The translations under genes and the position numbers were made by a program. 64,000 nucleotides of DNA from an uncultured Pelagibacteraceae bacterium (lineage in GTDB: Bacteria > Pseudomonadota > Alphaproteobacteria > Pelagibacterales > Pelagibacteraceae). Of this stretch, positions 9,330 to 18,658 are shown one piece after another. The stretch lies in assembly GCA_902521615.1 (NCBI GenBank), contig CABYSJ010000006.1, positions 1-64,000 of the forward strand, read 5' to 3'. Below the pieces are notes generated by a model. It saw only the letters and a list, made by a program, of their open reading frames with translations. It had not been told where the DNA came from and did not search any database. The number at the start of each line of letters is the position of its first letter. Position 1 is the first letter of the stretch.

Positions 9330-10292
9330 TTATTTAATTAAAATTTGTTTCCAAATTGCAACTTCATCAAACAAAACCCACTCTCTTATAACATTTCCAT
9401 CAACTATTTCTGCATGGTTTATCCCCATTATAAAAATATTTTTATTTGATTTTTCTCCAAAATCTAAACTGTCTTCAGAATGATTACCTTCTAAAAACCA
9501 TCTTATTGACGCTTTGGGATTTTTATCTGGTTCTTCCAAATAACCAACATGCTCTATTGAAAACTTTATATCACTCAAAGTATTTTTTAAATTATTCCAA
9601 AATTTTTCAATATCCTCTCTTCCATGTCCAATTTTATTTCCAGGCCAATAGATAGTTGCAGCTCTTGCATAATCAGAAAAATCATAGTTATTTTTAAAGA
9701 TATTTTTCAATATTTTTGAGTATTTACCCCCAGCTGAGTCATCAGGCACAACGCTTTGTTTATAATCTGATTTCATCTCAGAGCTTGAATTGAATAATTG
9801 TTGAGCTTTGTCGGTGCCTCCTTCTTTATCAATAATCATTTGGGCAAATTCTTTTGGTGTAAATCCTATTTGTCTTACCATTGCACCTTGATCACGGACA
9901 ATCCATTCATCGTAGACTTGATTATTTTTGCAAGCACAATCAGCAATTACTCTATAGTAAATATCTTTACCGGTTGGTTTACCATATGACCCATCACCAA
10001 GATGTGTTCCTTTACTTAAAATTCTATGAGATGAATGATAACCCACATCATCATTTCCATTCCAGATCACATCTTCACCAAGCAACTGTCTGTTAGGAAA
10101 TTCTTTTAAGGTTGCATAAGTTGCATCAATTACAGGTTTGTTTCCATAAGTAACTCCAAATGGAGATCTAACAGGAATATTATCAGTGTAAAATTGAGCA
10201 ATAGACTCAACATCTTTGTTTTCCCAAATTTGTTTAGTTATTTTAAGAATATAATCAGGAAAGTTTTTATATTTTTGATCAAATCCTTTCAT
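9330..10292 (-). CDS. Tandem SnoaL-like (NTF2-fold) protein
   Basis: About 320 residues with two NTF2/SnoaL-like domains. The first is around 10-150 (ITKQIWENKDVESIAQFYTD; later YDEWIVRDQGAMVRQIG). The second is around 190-320 (ATIYWPGNKIGHGREDIEKFW; later REWVLFDEVAIWKQIL). SnoaL folds occur in cyclases, isomerases and hydrolases. I chose ATG at 10292 rather than the in-frame start at 10322 because it forms a TAATG junction with the upstream cupin gene. A similar double-domain protein lies across the divergent promoter at 11288. Reaction unknown. Confidence 0.82.
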   Translation of the reverse strand: MKGFDQKYKNFPDYILKITKQIWENKDVESIAQFYTDNIPVRSPFGVTYGNKPVIDATYATLKEFPNRQLLGEDVIWNGNDDVGYHSSHRILSKGTHLGDGSYGKPTGKDIYYRVIADCACKNNQVYDEWIVRDQGAMVRQIGFTPKEFAQMIIDKEGGTDKAQQLFNSSSEMKSDYKQSVVPDDSAGGKYSKILKNIFKNNYDFSDYARAATIYWPGNKIGHGREDIEKFWNNLKNTLSDIKFSIEHVGYLEEPDKNPKASIRWFLEGNHSEDSLDFGEKSNKNIFIMGINHAEIVDGNVIREWVLFDEVAIWKQILIK

Positions 10293-11236
10293 TAGATTTG
10301 AGTTACACAATTTAAGTAACAATTCTCTTGTTCATTTATCTTTATATTAACATTTGAATTGATTGGGATAGAAATTGTATCTTTGGGATTTAAAATACAT
10401 TGAAAATCATCAATCATAATTTCCCACTTACCAGTTCTTGAAAACAATATTGTAGGTTTTTCAAACTTTAAATTAGTTATTTGTCCTTTGTTACATTTTA
10501 AAATTGAAAGGTTAAATCCAGTATCTTGATTTATTAATGGAGCGTATTCTTTATTTTCAAATTTATTTCCAAGAATTTGAATTAAATCAAAGTTATCTTT
10601 CATTTTATTAATTTGTTTAGAATTTTCATTATTTTTACAGATGAATTTTTCTATCTGATCTAGTTTGTAATTATCAAATTTTTTTATTTCTTCTTCAGAA
10701 ATTGGTTTAAGAATAGTTTTTCCTTTTGGAATTTCATTTAAAGATAAATCAATTAATGAATTATCATTTAAAAGTGCCATGCCTGTTTTTTTTGCTTTTT
10801 CTAAAACACTTGGTACCCAGGTTATTATTCCAGGATCGTCTCCACCTAAAACTACAAAAATTAAACCCTCTTCATCACCCACATTTTCAAATGCTCTAAA
10901 CATATTTGTGGGCATAGAGATAATATCTCCAGTACTTAATATTGTTTCATCTTTGCCTTCAGCTCCCCAATAAAATTTCCATTTACCAGAATAGATAATA
11001 AAAACTTCTGCAGTTGTATGGCTGTGTAAACCAGAACCATTTTTAGGCATAGCAGATACAGCACCGAGATTAAAACTATGAGGCATTGCTATTTTAACAA
11101 ATTGTTTACTATCCTCTGCGACACCAGGGCCTACAATAGAATAATTTTTTCTTTCTTTGTGACCATCCATCTTGCCTTCAACAAATGGCAAAGTACTTGG
11201 AACAAGATCTTTAAATTTAGCTAATCGATTATTCAT
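10292..11236 (-). CDS. Bicupin protein
   Basis: A 314-residue protein. The N-terminal cupin (about 50-135) has the metal-binding set GSGLHSHTTAEVFIIYSGKW, with His, His and Glu ligands, and the second motif GDIISMPTNMFRAFENVG. The C-terminal half (about 220-310) looks like a second, degenerate cupin (SRTGKWEIMIDD, then LNPKDTISIPINSN) without obvious metal residues. This suits a dioxygenase, isomerase or small-molecule-binding protein. It is the first gene of the leftward operon, divergent from 11288 with only about 50 bases between them. Confidence 0.82.
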   Translation of the reverse strand: MNNRLAKFKDLVPSTLPFVEGKMDGHKERKNYSIVGPGVAEDSKQFVKIAMPHSFNLGAVSAMPKNGSGLHSHTTAEVFIIYSGKWKFYWGAEGKDETILSTGDIISMPTNMFRAFENVGDEEGLIFVVLGGDDPGIITWVPSVLEKAKKTGMALLNDNSLIDLSLNEIPKGKTILKPISEEEIKKFDNYKLDQIEKFICKNNENSKQINKMKDNFDLIQILGNKFENKEYAPLINQDTGFNLSILKCNKGQITNLKFEKPTILFSRTGKWEIMIDDFQCILNPKDTISIPINSNVNIKINEQENCYLNCVTQI

Positions 11237-11287
11237 ATTTTTTTAAACTATATTTTGTGATAGTAAAATTATCTAACAAAAAAATAT
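11237..11287. promoter_or_regulatory. Short divergent promoter region between two transport operons
   Basis: Only 51 bases separate the divergent starts of the cupin and SnoaL-like genes, so both promoters must overlap or extend into the coding starts. This favours coordinated control of the two operons. I see no clear operator palindrome. Confidence 0.4.
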
Positions 11288-12373
11288 ATGCAAATAGAAC
11301 AATTTGATACAGGTCTTAAGGGTCAAGAGAAAGTAGAAAAAATAGTCATATCGCCCGAAGAAAATTATAAGTACAAACAAGTTGTTAGAAAATATTTAAA
11401 TTCGATAGTAAATGATGGTATCTCTAAAATTGATCAAAACCTTGAAAACGCGTTCTTTCACAATGTTAATGTTAATTGTTTTTACCCATTAAATGAATTT
11501 GTAGGAGTTGATGATTTTAAGGAAAAATTTTGGAAACCTCTTTTTAATTCATTTCCAGATCTTGAAAGAAGAGAGCAAATAGTAATTAGTGGCGCTTTTA
11601 GAGATAAAATCCAAGTAGGTTCAATTTCTTCATTATCAGGAGTGTTTAAAAATACTTGGTTGGGCATTCAACCTAATAACAAAATGGTAAATTTAAAGTG
11701 TTGTGAAATTCATCAGCTTAAAGATGGTAAAATTATTGAGAGTTATATTTTAATCGATTTAATAGATCTATTAATACAAACTGGAGCAAATCCAATTAAT
11801 CTTTCAAGAGGATCTGAAGGAAATTGGTTAAATCCAATTAACACAGATGGTGTAAATTTTTTTGAAAAAGATATGGAAATTTCTAAAGCAAGTTTAGAGC
11901 AATCACTTATCATGCAGAGAAGTTTAAATATAAAACCTGAATTAGAGGTTTCTTCTGATAAAGATCTTAAGGAAAGATTAATAAACCATCCACAAAAAGA
12001 TTATTGGCATGAAAAAATGATTTGGTATGGACCAAGTGGTATTGGAACTGCCAGATCTTTAGAAGGATTTGTAGATAATCATCAGTTACCTTTTAGAAAA
12101 ACTTTTAAGGAAAGAAATTATTGGAAACTTGGTCATTATTGTGAGTTAGGGGATGGAAAATTTTCTTTAACGGCAGGATGGAATAGTATTCAGGCAATAT
12201 ATGGAACTAAGGATTGGTTAGGATATAAATCTGAAAACCAAAAAGTAACTATGAGAGTTATGGATTTTTATCACCATGATGACGGAAAAATTCGTGAAAA
12301 CTGGGTTCCAATTGATATAATCCACATATTAAAACAAATTGGAGTTGATGTTTTAGAAAGTATAAAAAAATAA
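11288..12373 (+). CDS. Tandem SnoaL-like (NTF2-fold) protein
   Basis: A 361-residue protein with two SnoaL-like domains. The first is about 30-165 (KQVVRKYLNSIVNDGISKI; later LKDGKIIESYILIDLIDLL). The second is about 225-355 (YWHEKMIWYGPSGIGTARSLEGF; later DDGKIRENWVPIDIIHIL). The motif pairs WYGPSGIGTARSLEGF and REN/ESY-W are typical of the SnoaL-type polyketide cyclase-like family. It begins the rightward operon and ends two bases before the ATPase gene. It is a distant relative of the protein at 9330. Substrate unknown. Confidence 0.82.
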   Translation: MQIEQFDTGLKGQEKVEKIVISPEENYKYKQVVRKYLNSIVNDGISKIDQNLENAFFHNVNVNCFYPLNEFVGVDDFKEKFWKPLFNSFPDLERREQIVISGAFRDKIQVGSISSLSGVFKNTWLGIQPNNKMVNLKCCEIHQLKDGKIIESYILIDLIDLLIQTGANPINLSRGSEGNWLNPINTDGVNFFEKDMEISKASLEQSLIMQRSLNIKPELEVSSDKDLKERLINHPQKDYWHEKMIWYGPSGIGTARSLEGFVDNHQLPFRKTFKERNYWKLGHYCELGDGKFSLTAGWNSIQAIYGTKDWLGYKSENQKVTMRVMDFYHHDDGKIRENWVPIDIIHILKQIGVDVLESIKK

Positions 12374-12374
12374 A

Positions 12375-13430
12375 ATGGCTAACATAAAATTTACTGGAGT
12401 ACATAAATCATTTGGATCTAATAAAATAATCACAGATTTTAATCTTTTAGGTAAAGAAGATGAGTTTCTTGTATTAGTTGGACCATCTGGATGTGGAAAA
12501 TCAACTCTTCTAAGAATGATTGCCGGATTAGAAAAAATAGACGAAGGTGAAATTTTTATTAATGATCAAAAAATTAATGAACTTCATCCTTCGAAACGTC
12601 AAACTGCAATGGTTTTTCAATCTTACGCTCTTTATCCTCATATGAATGTTTATGAAAATATGTCTTTTGGTCTAAAAATTGAAAAAAGGCCAAAGGAAGA
12701 AATCAACACAAAAGTAATGCAAGCTGCAAAAATTTTAAAAATTGAAGAGCTATTAGAGCGAAAACCAAAACAATTATCTGGAGGTCAAAGACAAAGAGTG
12801 GCCATAGGAAGAGCTATTACAAGAAATCCAAAGATATTTTTATTTGATGAACCTTTATCTAACTTAGATGCAGCATTAAGAGCTGAAATGAGGGTTGAAA
12901 TATCTAAATTACACAATCAAATTAAAACAAATATGATTTATGTGACTCATGACCAAGTTGAAGCTATGACTTTAGCAGACCGAATAGTTATTTTAAATCA
13001 GGGAAATATTGAACAGGTTGGTACTCCTGAGGAAATTTATAATGATCCAGCAAATATTTTTGTTGCACAATTTATAGGCACACCCAAAATGAATATTTTA
13101 GAAGTAAACGAGGAAAATGTTGTTTCAGAAAACATAATTAAATTGTTAGAAAACGACATTCAATTTGATAAATTAAAATTAAATAAATCTAAACATTTTG
13201 TGGGTATTAGGCCTGAACATTTAAAAGCAAATCAGAATACAAAATTTACTTTTAATCCTGAAATAGAATTAATTGAAAATCTTGGTAATGAAAAAATTGT
13301 ATATATGAAAAAAGATGAACACCAATTAAGTGCAAAAATTCCAAGCAATGTTGCAATAGGAAACTCCATAGGTTTTGACTTAAATGACATTTTTATTTTT
13401 GATGAAAATGGAAAAAGAGTAAAATCATAA
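12375..13430 (+). CDS. ABC transporter ATPase, MalK/UgpC type
   Basis: A 351-residue ATP-binding subunit. The Walker A is GPSGCGKST, the Q-loop VFQSYALYPHM, the signature LSGGQRQRVAIGRA, the Walker B IFLFDEPLSNLD and the H-loop YVTHDQ. The C-terminal 110 residues form the TOBE/MOP-like regulatory domain of sugar importers (FVGIRPEHL). It lies in the rightward operon, and it is the only sugar-type ATPase in the window. It may therefore energise both this system and the leftward importer, as multitask MsiK-type ATPases do; that sharing is inference. Confidence 0.93.
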   Translation: MANIKFTGVHKSFGSNKIITDFNLLGKEDEFLVLVGPSGCGKSTLLRMIAGLEKIDEGEIFINDQKINELHPSKRQTAMVFQSYALYPHMNVYENMSFGLKIEKRPKEEINTKVMQAAKILKIEELLERKPKQLSGGQRQRVAIGRAITRNPKIFLFDEPLSNLDAALRAEMRVEISKLHNQIKTNMIYVTHDQVEAMTLADRIVILNQGNIEQVGTPEEIYNDPANIFVAQFIGTPKMNILEVNEENVVSENIIKLLENDIQFDKLKLNKSKHFVGIRPEHLKANQNTKFTFNPEIELIENLGNEKIVYMKKDEHQLSAKIPSNVAIGNSIGFDLNDIFIFDENGKRVKS

Positions 13431-13574
13431 CACAACCTATAATTGACTAATTTCAAATTTTTACCATTTTTTTGAGTAATTAACATGTATCGATCACATA
13501 CCTGATATGTGTTAGTCTTGTGTTTGCTAAATAGAATCATTTTAATATAGTTTTAAATATTAATAGGAGGGGAA
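13431..13574 (+). promoter_or_regulatory. Intergenic region with inverted repeat upstream of binding-protein gene
   Basis: This 144-base gap precedes a binding-protein gene with a strong ribosome site (aggagggg). It contains an inverted repeat at 13495-13511, CACATA-CCTGA-TATGTG, that could be a repressor operator of the LacI or ROK type. No matching regulator gene lies nearby. A promoter here would let the binding protein be expressed separately from the upstream ATPase. Confidence 0.35.
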
Positions 13575-14906
13575 ATGAAAAATATAATAAAGATGTTTTG
13601 CGTAATTTCGATTTTTATTTCGAATATTGTTTACGCAGACATAAAGTTTTGGACTACAGAAGTTCAGCCTGCCCGAATGGCTAAGCAAGAGGAAATGGCT
13701 AAAGCTTTTGAAGCTAAAACAGGTATTAAAGTAGATGTGATCCCAGTAGAAGAAAAAGATTTGGGAACTAGAGCTACAGCTGCAGCGGCAGCAGGTGACT
13801 TACCAGATGTGATCTATCATACTTTACAATATGTATTGCCATGGGCAGAAGCTGGAATTTTAGATGTAGATGCCAACAACGATGTTGTTAAAGAATTAGG
13901 TAAAGATACATTTGCACCAGGTGCACTTAACATGGCAAAAAAAGGTTCAAAAATTGCAGCCGTTCCAGTTGATGGATGGACACAAATGGTTGTTTATAGA
14001 AAAGACCTTTTTGAAAATGCAGATTTAGCACCACCAACAAGCTATGCAAACATTGTAGCTGCTGTTGAGAAGCTATCAAAACAAAACGGAATGTTTGGTT
14101 TTGTTGCTGCAACTAAAACTGATGAAAATTTCATGAGTCAGGTTTTGGAACACGTTCTTTTAGCAAATGGGGTTAATATTGTTAAAAAGGGCGGTATCAA
14201 GAAACAAGGTAAAAAACTAAAACAAGCATTAGAGTTTTATAAAGTAATTGCTAAAGCAAGTCCTCCAGGTGAATTGTACTGGAAACAATCTAGAGCACTT
14301 TACTTTGCAGGGAAAACTCCAATGATTATTTGGTCTCCATTCATCATGGATGAGCTTGCAGGTTTAAGAGACTCAGCTCCACCAACAATTAACAGTGATC
14401 CAACATCACCTGAGCTAGCTTCTAAAACTGGTTTCATTACTAATTTTAGTGGACCTAGTAATAAGAAAGGTGCTGCATGGGCAGATGTTAGATATTTTGG
14501 TATTACAGCTGACGCTGATACAGATGAAGCTAAACAATTTATCATGTACTCAATGGATGAAGGTTACACAAGCACATTATCGATAGCTCCAGAAGGTAAA
14601 TTTCCTGTAAGAAGAGGAAATTCAAGTGACCCTGAAGCTTTCACAAAAGCTTGGAGTAAACTACCTGTTGGAGTTGATAGAAAAGCTCCTTTGTCAGATT
14701 TATATGACCCAGATGTTATTAATAACATCGTAGCTGGTTTAGATACTGCAAATAGATGGGGTGTTAAAGAAGGCGAACTATCAAGAGCGTCAAAAATCAT
14801 AAATTCTCAATTTATAAATAGAATTACTAGACTTTATATTGATGATCAAATTGATGTCGATGAAGCTGTTGATATGATTAACAAATCATTAGCTAAATTC
14901 AAATAA
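13575..14906 (+). CDS. Extracellular solute-binding protein, family 1
   Basis: A 443-residue periplasmic protein. The signal peptide is MKNIIKMFCVISIFISNIVYA, then DIKFWTTEVQPARMAK. Family hallmarks are present: EMAKAFEAKTGIKVDVIPV, AAAAGDLPDVI, and FPVRRG near the C-terminus. It captures the substrate for the two permeases downstream. The ribosome site aggagggg is the strongest in this part of the window, fitting the high expression of such proteins. A hairpin with U-run separates it from the permease gene. The glycoside hydrolase at the operon end suggests a glycosidic ligand. Confidence 0.92.
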   Translation: MKNIIKMFCVISIFISNIVYADIKFWTTEVQPARMAKQEEMAKAFEAKTGIKVDVIPVEEKDLGTRATAAAAAGDLPDVIYHTLQYVLPWAEAGILDVDANNDVVKELGKDTFAPGALNMAKKGSKIAAVPVDGWTQMVVYRKDLFENADLAPPTSYANIVAAVEKLSKQNGMFGFVAATKTDENFMSQVLEHVLLANGVNIVKKGGIKKQGKKLKQALEFYKVIAKASPPGELYWKQSRALYFAGKTPMIIWSPFIMDELAGLRDSAPPTINSDPTSPELASKTGFITNFSGPSNKKGAAWADVRYFGITADADTDEAKQFIMYSMDEGYTSTLSIAPEGKFPVRRGNSSDPEAFTKAWSKLPVGVDRKAPLSDLYDPDVINNIVAGLDTANRWGVKEGELSRASKIINSQFINRITRLYIDDQIDVDEAVDMINKSLAKFK

Positions 14907-14918
14907 TTTTGATTTTAT

Positions 14919-14953
14919 AAAAAAGCGGATAATATAAATTATCCGCTTTTTTT
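14919..14953 (+). terminator. Terminator-like hairpin directly before permease start codon
   Basis: A perfect stem, AAAAAGCGGATAAT and its complement around a four-base loop, is followed by seven T residues. The U-run ends immediately before the ATG at 14954. It should terminate part of the transcripts after the binding-protein gene. It also leaves no room for a free ribosome-binding site for the permease. Confidence 0.85.
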
Positions 14954-16213
14954 ATGAATGACACTCTAGCAAATACAGAAAAAAAAACTGCATACATACT
15001 AACTTTACCTGCAGTTCTTTTAGTATTTTCGATAATTTTATTTCCAATTTTTGCAAATATTTGGATTAGTTTTAAAGAAGTTGAATTAAAAGATATTCGA
15101 ATTCCAGAACCAAGAGCAAAAAAAATTGTAAAATCTATTTCTGATGAACCTACTAAAATTAAAATATTATATAAGTTAAGAAATAGTTCATTAATTCAAG
15201 AAATTAGAGATGTTTCGTTTCAAGATAATTTTCCAAAAAATTTTGAAATTGAAAATTTAGATCCAAGATGTTCTTACGAAAAGTATAACTTAAAATGTGA
15301 ATTTGGAAATTGGCCAGCCAAATATAGGGAAAATTTTCAAGTAATATTTGCAACAAATGATGGATCAAATATAGACAAAAAAAATCTTAAATCAATTAAA
15401 CCAAAATTGGATGGGAAATCTGATAATATATTACTTAATACTAACTTTACTCTTAAAAACTTTAAAAAAGTTTTATTTGAAAATGAATTTATAGATTTAC
15501 TACTAACAACGTTTTATTACACATTCTTTGGAACCGTTGGCTCAATAGTATTTGGGATTTTAACAGCTCAAATGGTAAATCAAAAATTTTATGGAAGAAC
15601 ATTTATGAGAAGTGTTCTGCTTTTTCCTTATGTTGCTCCTGTTGTAGCTTTAGCTTATACCTGGGAACTTTTACTAGACCCAAATAGCGGTACCTTAAAT
15701 AGTTTATTATTAAATTATCAAATTATTGAAACTCCAATAAACCTTCTTGGACAAAAATATATTGAAATTAGTATTTTGGGCTTTGATTTTAAATTAAGGT
15801 TAGCGCTTACAACAGTTATAATGTTTGAAATTTGGAGGTATTTTCCTTTAGCCTTTTTATTTATTCTTGCGAGACTTCAAGCTATTCCAAAAGAATTATA
15901 TGAGGCAGCTGATGTTGATGGGGCTAGTCCCTTTCAAAAATTTTTTAATATTACACTACCCCAAATTACTGCAGTAATTTCGATTTTGTTCATGATTAGA
16001 TTTATATGGAATTTTAATAAATTTGAGGACGTCTTTTTATTAACTGGAGGTGCATCAGGAACAAGAACTTTACCAATAAATGTTTATCAACAAGGTTTTG
16101 CAATATCAGACATCGGAATGGGCTCCGCTGTTTCAATAGTAATCGTTGTATTGCTTTTAATGTTTATGTTTTTTTATTTTAAACTTTTAGGAAAGAGAGT
16201 AGATGAGAATTAA
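14954..16213 (+). CDS. ABC transporter permease, MalF type, with large periplasmic loop
   Basis: A 419-residue permease. Helix 1 spans about 13-38. A hydrophilic insert of about 130 residues follows before helix 2 (about 185-205); it includes a cysteine pair in DPRCSYEKYNLKCEFG. The core has the EAA loop ELYEAADVDGASPFQKFFN. The insert is in the position of the MalF P2 loop that contacts the binding protein. The family without this loop is about 290-300 residues. The 3' end overlaps the next permease by 11 bases. Confidence 0.9.
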   Translation: MNDTLANTEKKTAYILTLPAVLLVFSIILFPIFANIWISFKEVELKDIRIPEPRAKKIVKSISDEPTKIKILYKLRNSSLIQEIRDVSFQDNFPKNFEIENLDPRCSYEKYNLKCEFGNWPAKYRENFQVIFATNDGSNIDKKNLKSIKPKLDGKSDNILLNTNFTLKNFKKVLFENEFIDLLLTTFYYTFFGTVGSIVFGILTAQMVNQKFYGRTFMRSVLLFPYVAPVVALAYTWELLLDPNSGTLNSLLLNYQIIETPINLLGQKYIEISILGFDFKLRLALTTVIMFEIWRYFPLAFLFILARLQAIPKELYEAADVDGASPFQKFFNITLPQITAVISILFMIRFIWNFNKFEDVFLLTGGASGTRTLPINVYQQGFAISDIGMGSAVSIVIVVLLLMFMFFYFKLLGKRVDEN

Positions 16214-17396
16214 AAATACAATATTATTTTCATTGATATCTACTTTTTTCTTAATTTTTTTAATTTCGATTTGGAAGATATTAGCAACATTGCAAGGTCT
16301 AAGTATTAATAGCTTTAATATAGAAATAATTTTGATATTTGGTTTTTTAATATCATTAGCTCACTTAGGAATAGGTGATAGAATTAAATCAATTTATAAA
16401 TCCATAATTTTTTCTTCCATATTCGTTTTTTGTGATGGTTACTTAATACAAAAATTACCAATTTGGTATAATGTTGGTGTATTTTTAATATTATACTTTT
16501 TTACCAATAAAATTAGTAAATATACTTTTATAGGTTTAAAAGAAGAGCACTCTACTCAAGTAATTTTATTTGATTTTTTAACTTTATTTGGAATTTTATT
16601 TTTTTCATTTGTAATACTTTTTCCATTTTACATGATGTTAGTAACAAGTTTTAAAACACAAATAGCATTGTTAGTGAATCCTTTAGATTTTAGTATCAAT
16701 TTCGGACAAGATATAAAAGATTTATTTAAATCTTATTTTGTAATTTTTAAATCTTATAAATTTGGAAAATATATTGTGACTAGTACAATTGTTTCTGTCG
16801 GTACTGTTATTATCACTCTTCTTTTTGCAATACCTGCTGCTTATGCAGTTGCGAGATTAAATTTCTTTGGAAAAACATTTTTGTCTACATCTATTCTTAT
16901 AATATACATGTTTCCTGCAATAGTTCTTGTTATTCCGTTGTATACAATATTTAGTCAATTAGGTTTACGTAATTCAATAGAGGGTTTATTAATTGTGTAT
17001 ACAGCAACAACACTCCCAGTAGCTATTTATATGTTACAAGGATACTTCAAAAGTATACCAAAAGAATTAGAGGAAGCTGCAATATTAGATAAATTAAGTT
17101 GGTTTGGAATTATAATAAAAATTATAATCCCTTTAAGCATTCCTGCGATATCGTCTGTTGCTTTATATGTTTTTATGATTGCTTGGAATGAGTTTTTGTT
17201 TTCATTAATGTTTTTAGATAATCCAAATTCATTTACATTATCTAGAGCTATTCAATACTTAAGTGGAGATGCTGAAACGCCTAGACAATATTTAATGGCA
17301 GGATCAGTTGTAGTAACATTACCAGTATTATTTATATTTGTTTATTTTGAAAAATATTTAGTGAGTGGTTTGACAGCAGGAAGCGTTAAAGGATAA
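16203..17396 (+). CDS. ABC transporter permease, MalG type, with N-terminal membrane extension
   Basis: A 397-residue permease. The C-terminal ~280 residues are an ordinary MalG-type subunit, ending GLTAGSVKG, with a slightly degenerate EAA loop (ELEEAAILDKLSWFGIIIK, where Asp-Lys replaces Asp-Gly). In front of it are about 110 extra residues with about four hydrophobic segments, unusual for this family. It overlaps the MalF-type gene upstream and shares one base with the glycoside hydrolase start downstream. Confidence 0.9.
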   Translation: MRIKNTILFSLISTFFLIFLISIWKILATLQGLSINSFNIEIILIFGFLISLAHLGIGDRIKSIYKSIIFSSIFVFCDGYLIQKLPIWYNVGVFLILYFFTNKISKYTFIGLKEEHSTQVILFDFLTLFGILFFSFVILFPFYMMLVTSFKTQIALLVNPLDFSINFGQDIKDLFKSYFVIFKSYKFGKYIVTSTIVSVGTVIITLLFAIPAAYAVARLNFFGKTFLSTSILIIYMFPAIVLVIPLYTIFSQLGLRNSIEGLLIVYTATTLPVAIYMLQGYFKSIPKELEEAAILDKLSWFGIIIKIIIPLSIPAISSVALYVFMIAWNEFLFSLMFLDNPNSFTLSRAIQYLSGDAETPRQYLMAGSVVVTLPVLFIFVYFEKYLVSGLTAGSVKG

Positions 17397-18658
17397 TGAG
17401 TAGGTTTATTAAAAATGCTGAAAGAATTTTAATTGGAAATAGAAAAAGAGGATATACCTTACCTACAAATAATAAACTTTATCCTGCTCAATGGAACTGG
17501 GACTCAGCATTTATTGCATTAGGATATTCTTATTTTAATTTAAATTTTGCATTGAAAGAAATAAAGACACTTTTAGATGGACAATGGAAAGATGGAATGG
17601 TTCCACATATATTGTTTCATAATACAGATACAAATTATTATCCTAATCATACGGCTTGGAATTGTGGAAACAAAGTTCGCTCGTCTGGGATAACTCAGCC
17701 ACCAGTGCTTGCGAGTATTTTAAAACAAATAATAGATAAAAACAAAATTTCTCAAAAACAAAAAAAAGAAATTAAAAAATTTATACTTAAAATTAAAAAA
17801 TCTCATGAGTGGTTTATTAAAAACAGAGATCCCAAAAAAACTGGTTTAGTTTCAATACTGCATCCTTGGGAAAGTGGTTATGATAACTCTTCGCTTTGGG
17901 ATGGACCAATGAGTAAAGTCAAAATTGAAAAAAATATACAATACAAAAGAGCTGATAATAAAATTGTTAATCCGGAACATAGACCTTTAAATATTGACTA
18001 TGATAGATATGTAACAATTAAAAACGACCTAAGAAAAAAAAAGTATAATCCAAAAAAAATATTCAATACTGCATTGTTCAATGTCGTTGATATTGGATTT
18101 AATTCTATATTTCTTAAAGCTAACAAAGATTTAATAATACTTTTAAATAAATTTAATTTAGATAGCTCTAAAATAATTAATTATGTAAAACTCACTGAGA
18201 GAAATATTTTAAGATATTTTGACAAAAAAAAGGGTATTTTTTTTTCATTTGATTTAAGAAATAAAAAAAAAATATTAGTCCCATCTATAACAAATTACTT
18301 TGTACTATTTGCCGATATTAATAATCATAAGATAAATGATGTTTTAATCAAAAACTTAAAAAAACATAACATAAAAGAAAAATATTTCTTTTCTTCAATA
18401 AAACCTAATCACAAAACCTTTGAAGAAAAACGTTATTGGAGAGGACCTGTATGGGTTAATTGTAATTGGTTTATATACAAGGGTCTCATTAACAAGGACG
18501 AAAAATACTCAAAAAAAATTAAACAAAGCACTATTAGATTGGTAGAAAAAAAAGGATTTCACGAATATTACAGTTGCAAAAATGGTAAACCAATGGGTGC
18601 AAATAATTTTTCTTGGTCCGCGGCTTTATATTTGGATTTAAAATTAAATAAAGATTAA
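17396..18658 (+). CDS. Cytosolic glycoside hydrolase of the MGH/GH63-like type
   Basis: A 420-residue (alpha/alpha)6-barrel protein without a signal peptide. Diagnostic segments are YPAQWNWDSAFIALG near residue 30, KDGMVPHILFH near 63, HPWESGYDNS, YWRGPVWVNCNWF near 342, and FHEYYSCKNGKPMGANNFSW near 375; the latter two hold likely catalytic and sugar-binding residues. The family includes mannosylglycerate and glucosylglycerate hydrolases and related glucosidases. Overlap with the permease gene (ATAATGA) and cytosolic location imply that it cleaves the imported glycoside. The exact sugar is inference. Confidence 0.82.
   Translation: MSRFIKNAERILIGNRKRGYTLPTNNKLYPAQWNWDSAFIALGYSYFNLNFALKEIKTLLDGQWKDGMVPHILFHNTDTNYYPNHTAWNCGNKVRSSGITQPPVLASILKQIIDKNKISQKQKKEIKKFILKIKKSHEWFIKNRDPKKTGLVSILHPWESGYDNSSLWDGPMSKVKIEKNIQYKRADNKIVNPEHRPLNIDYDRYVTIKNDLRKKKYNPKKIFNTALFNVVDIGFNSIFLKANKDLIILLNKFNLDSSKIINYVKLTERNILRYFDKKKGIFFSFDLRNKKKILVPSITNYFVLFADINNHKINDVLIKNLKKHNIKEKYFFSSIKPNHKTFEEKRYWRGPVWVNCNWFIYKGLINKDEKYSKKIKQSTIRLVEKKGFHEYYSCKNGKPMGANNFSWSAALYLDLKLNKD

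Noticed and set aside
13232..13540. A 102-codon minus-strand frame overlapping the ATPase end and the intergenic region
   Set aside because: Most of it is the antisense of a strongly supported ATPase gene; the protein has no recognisable motif and its composition is typical of a shadow frame.
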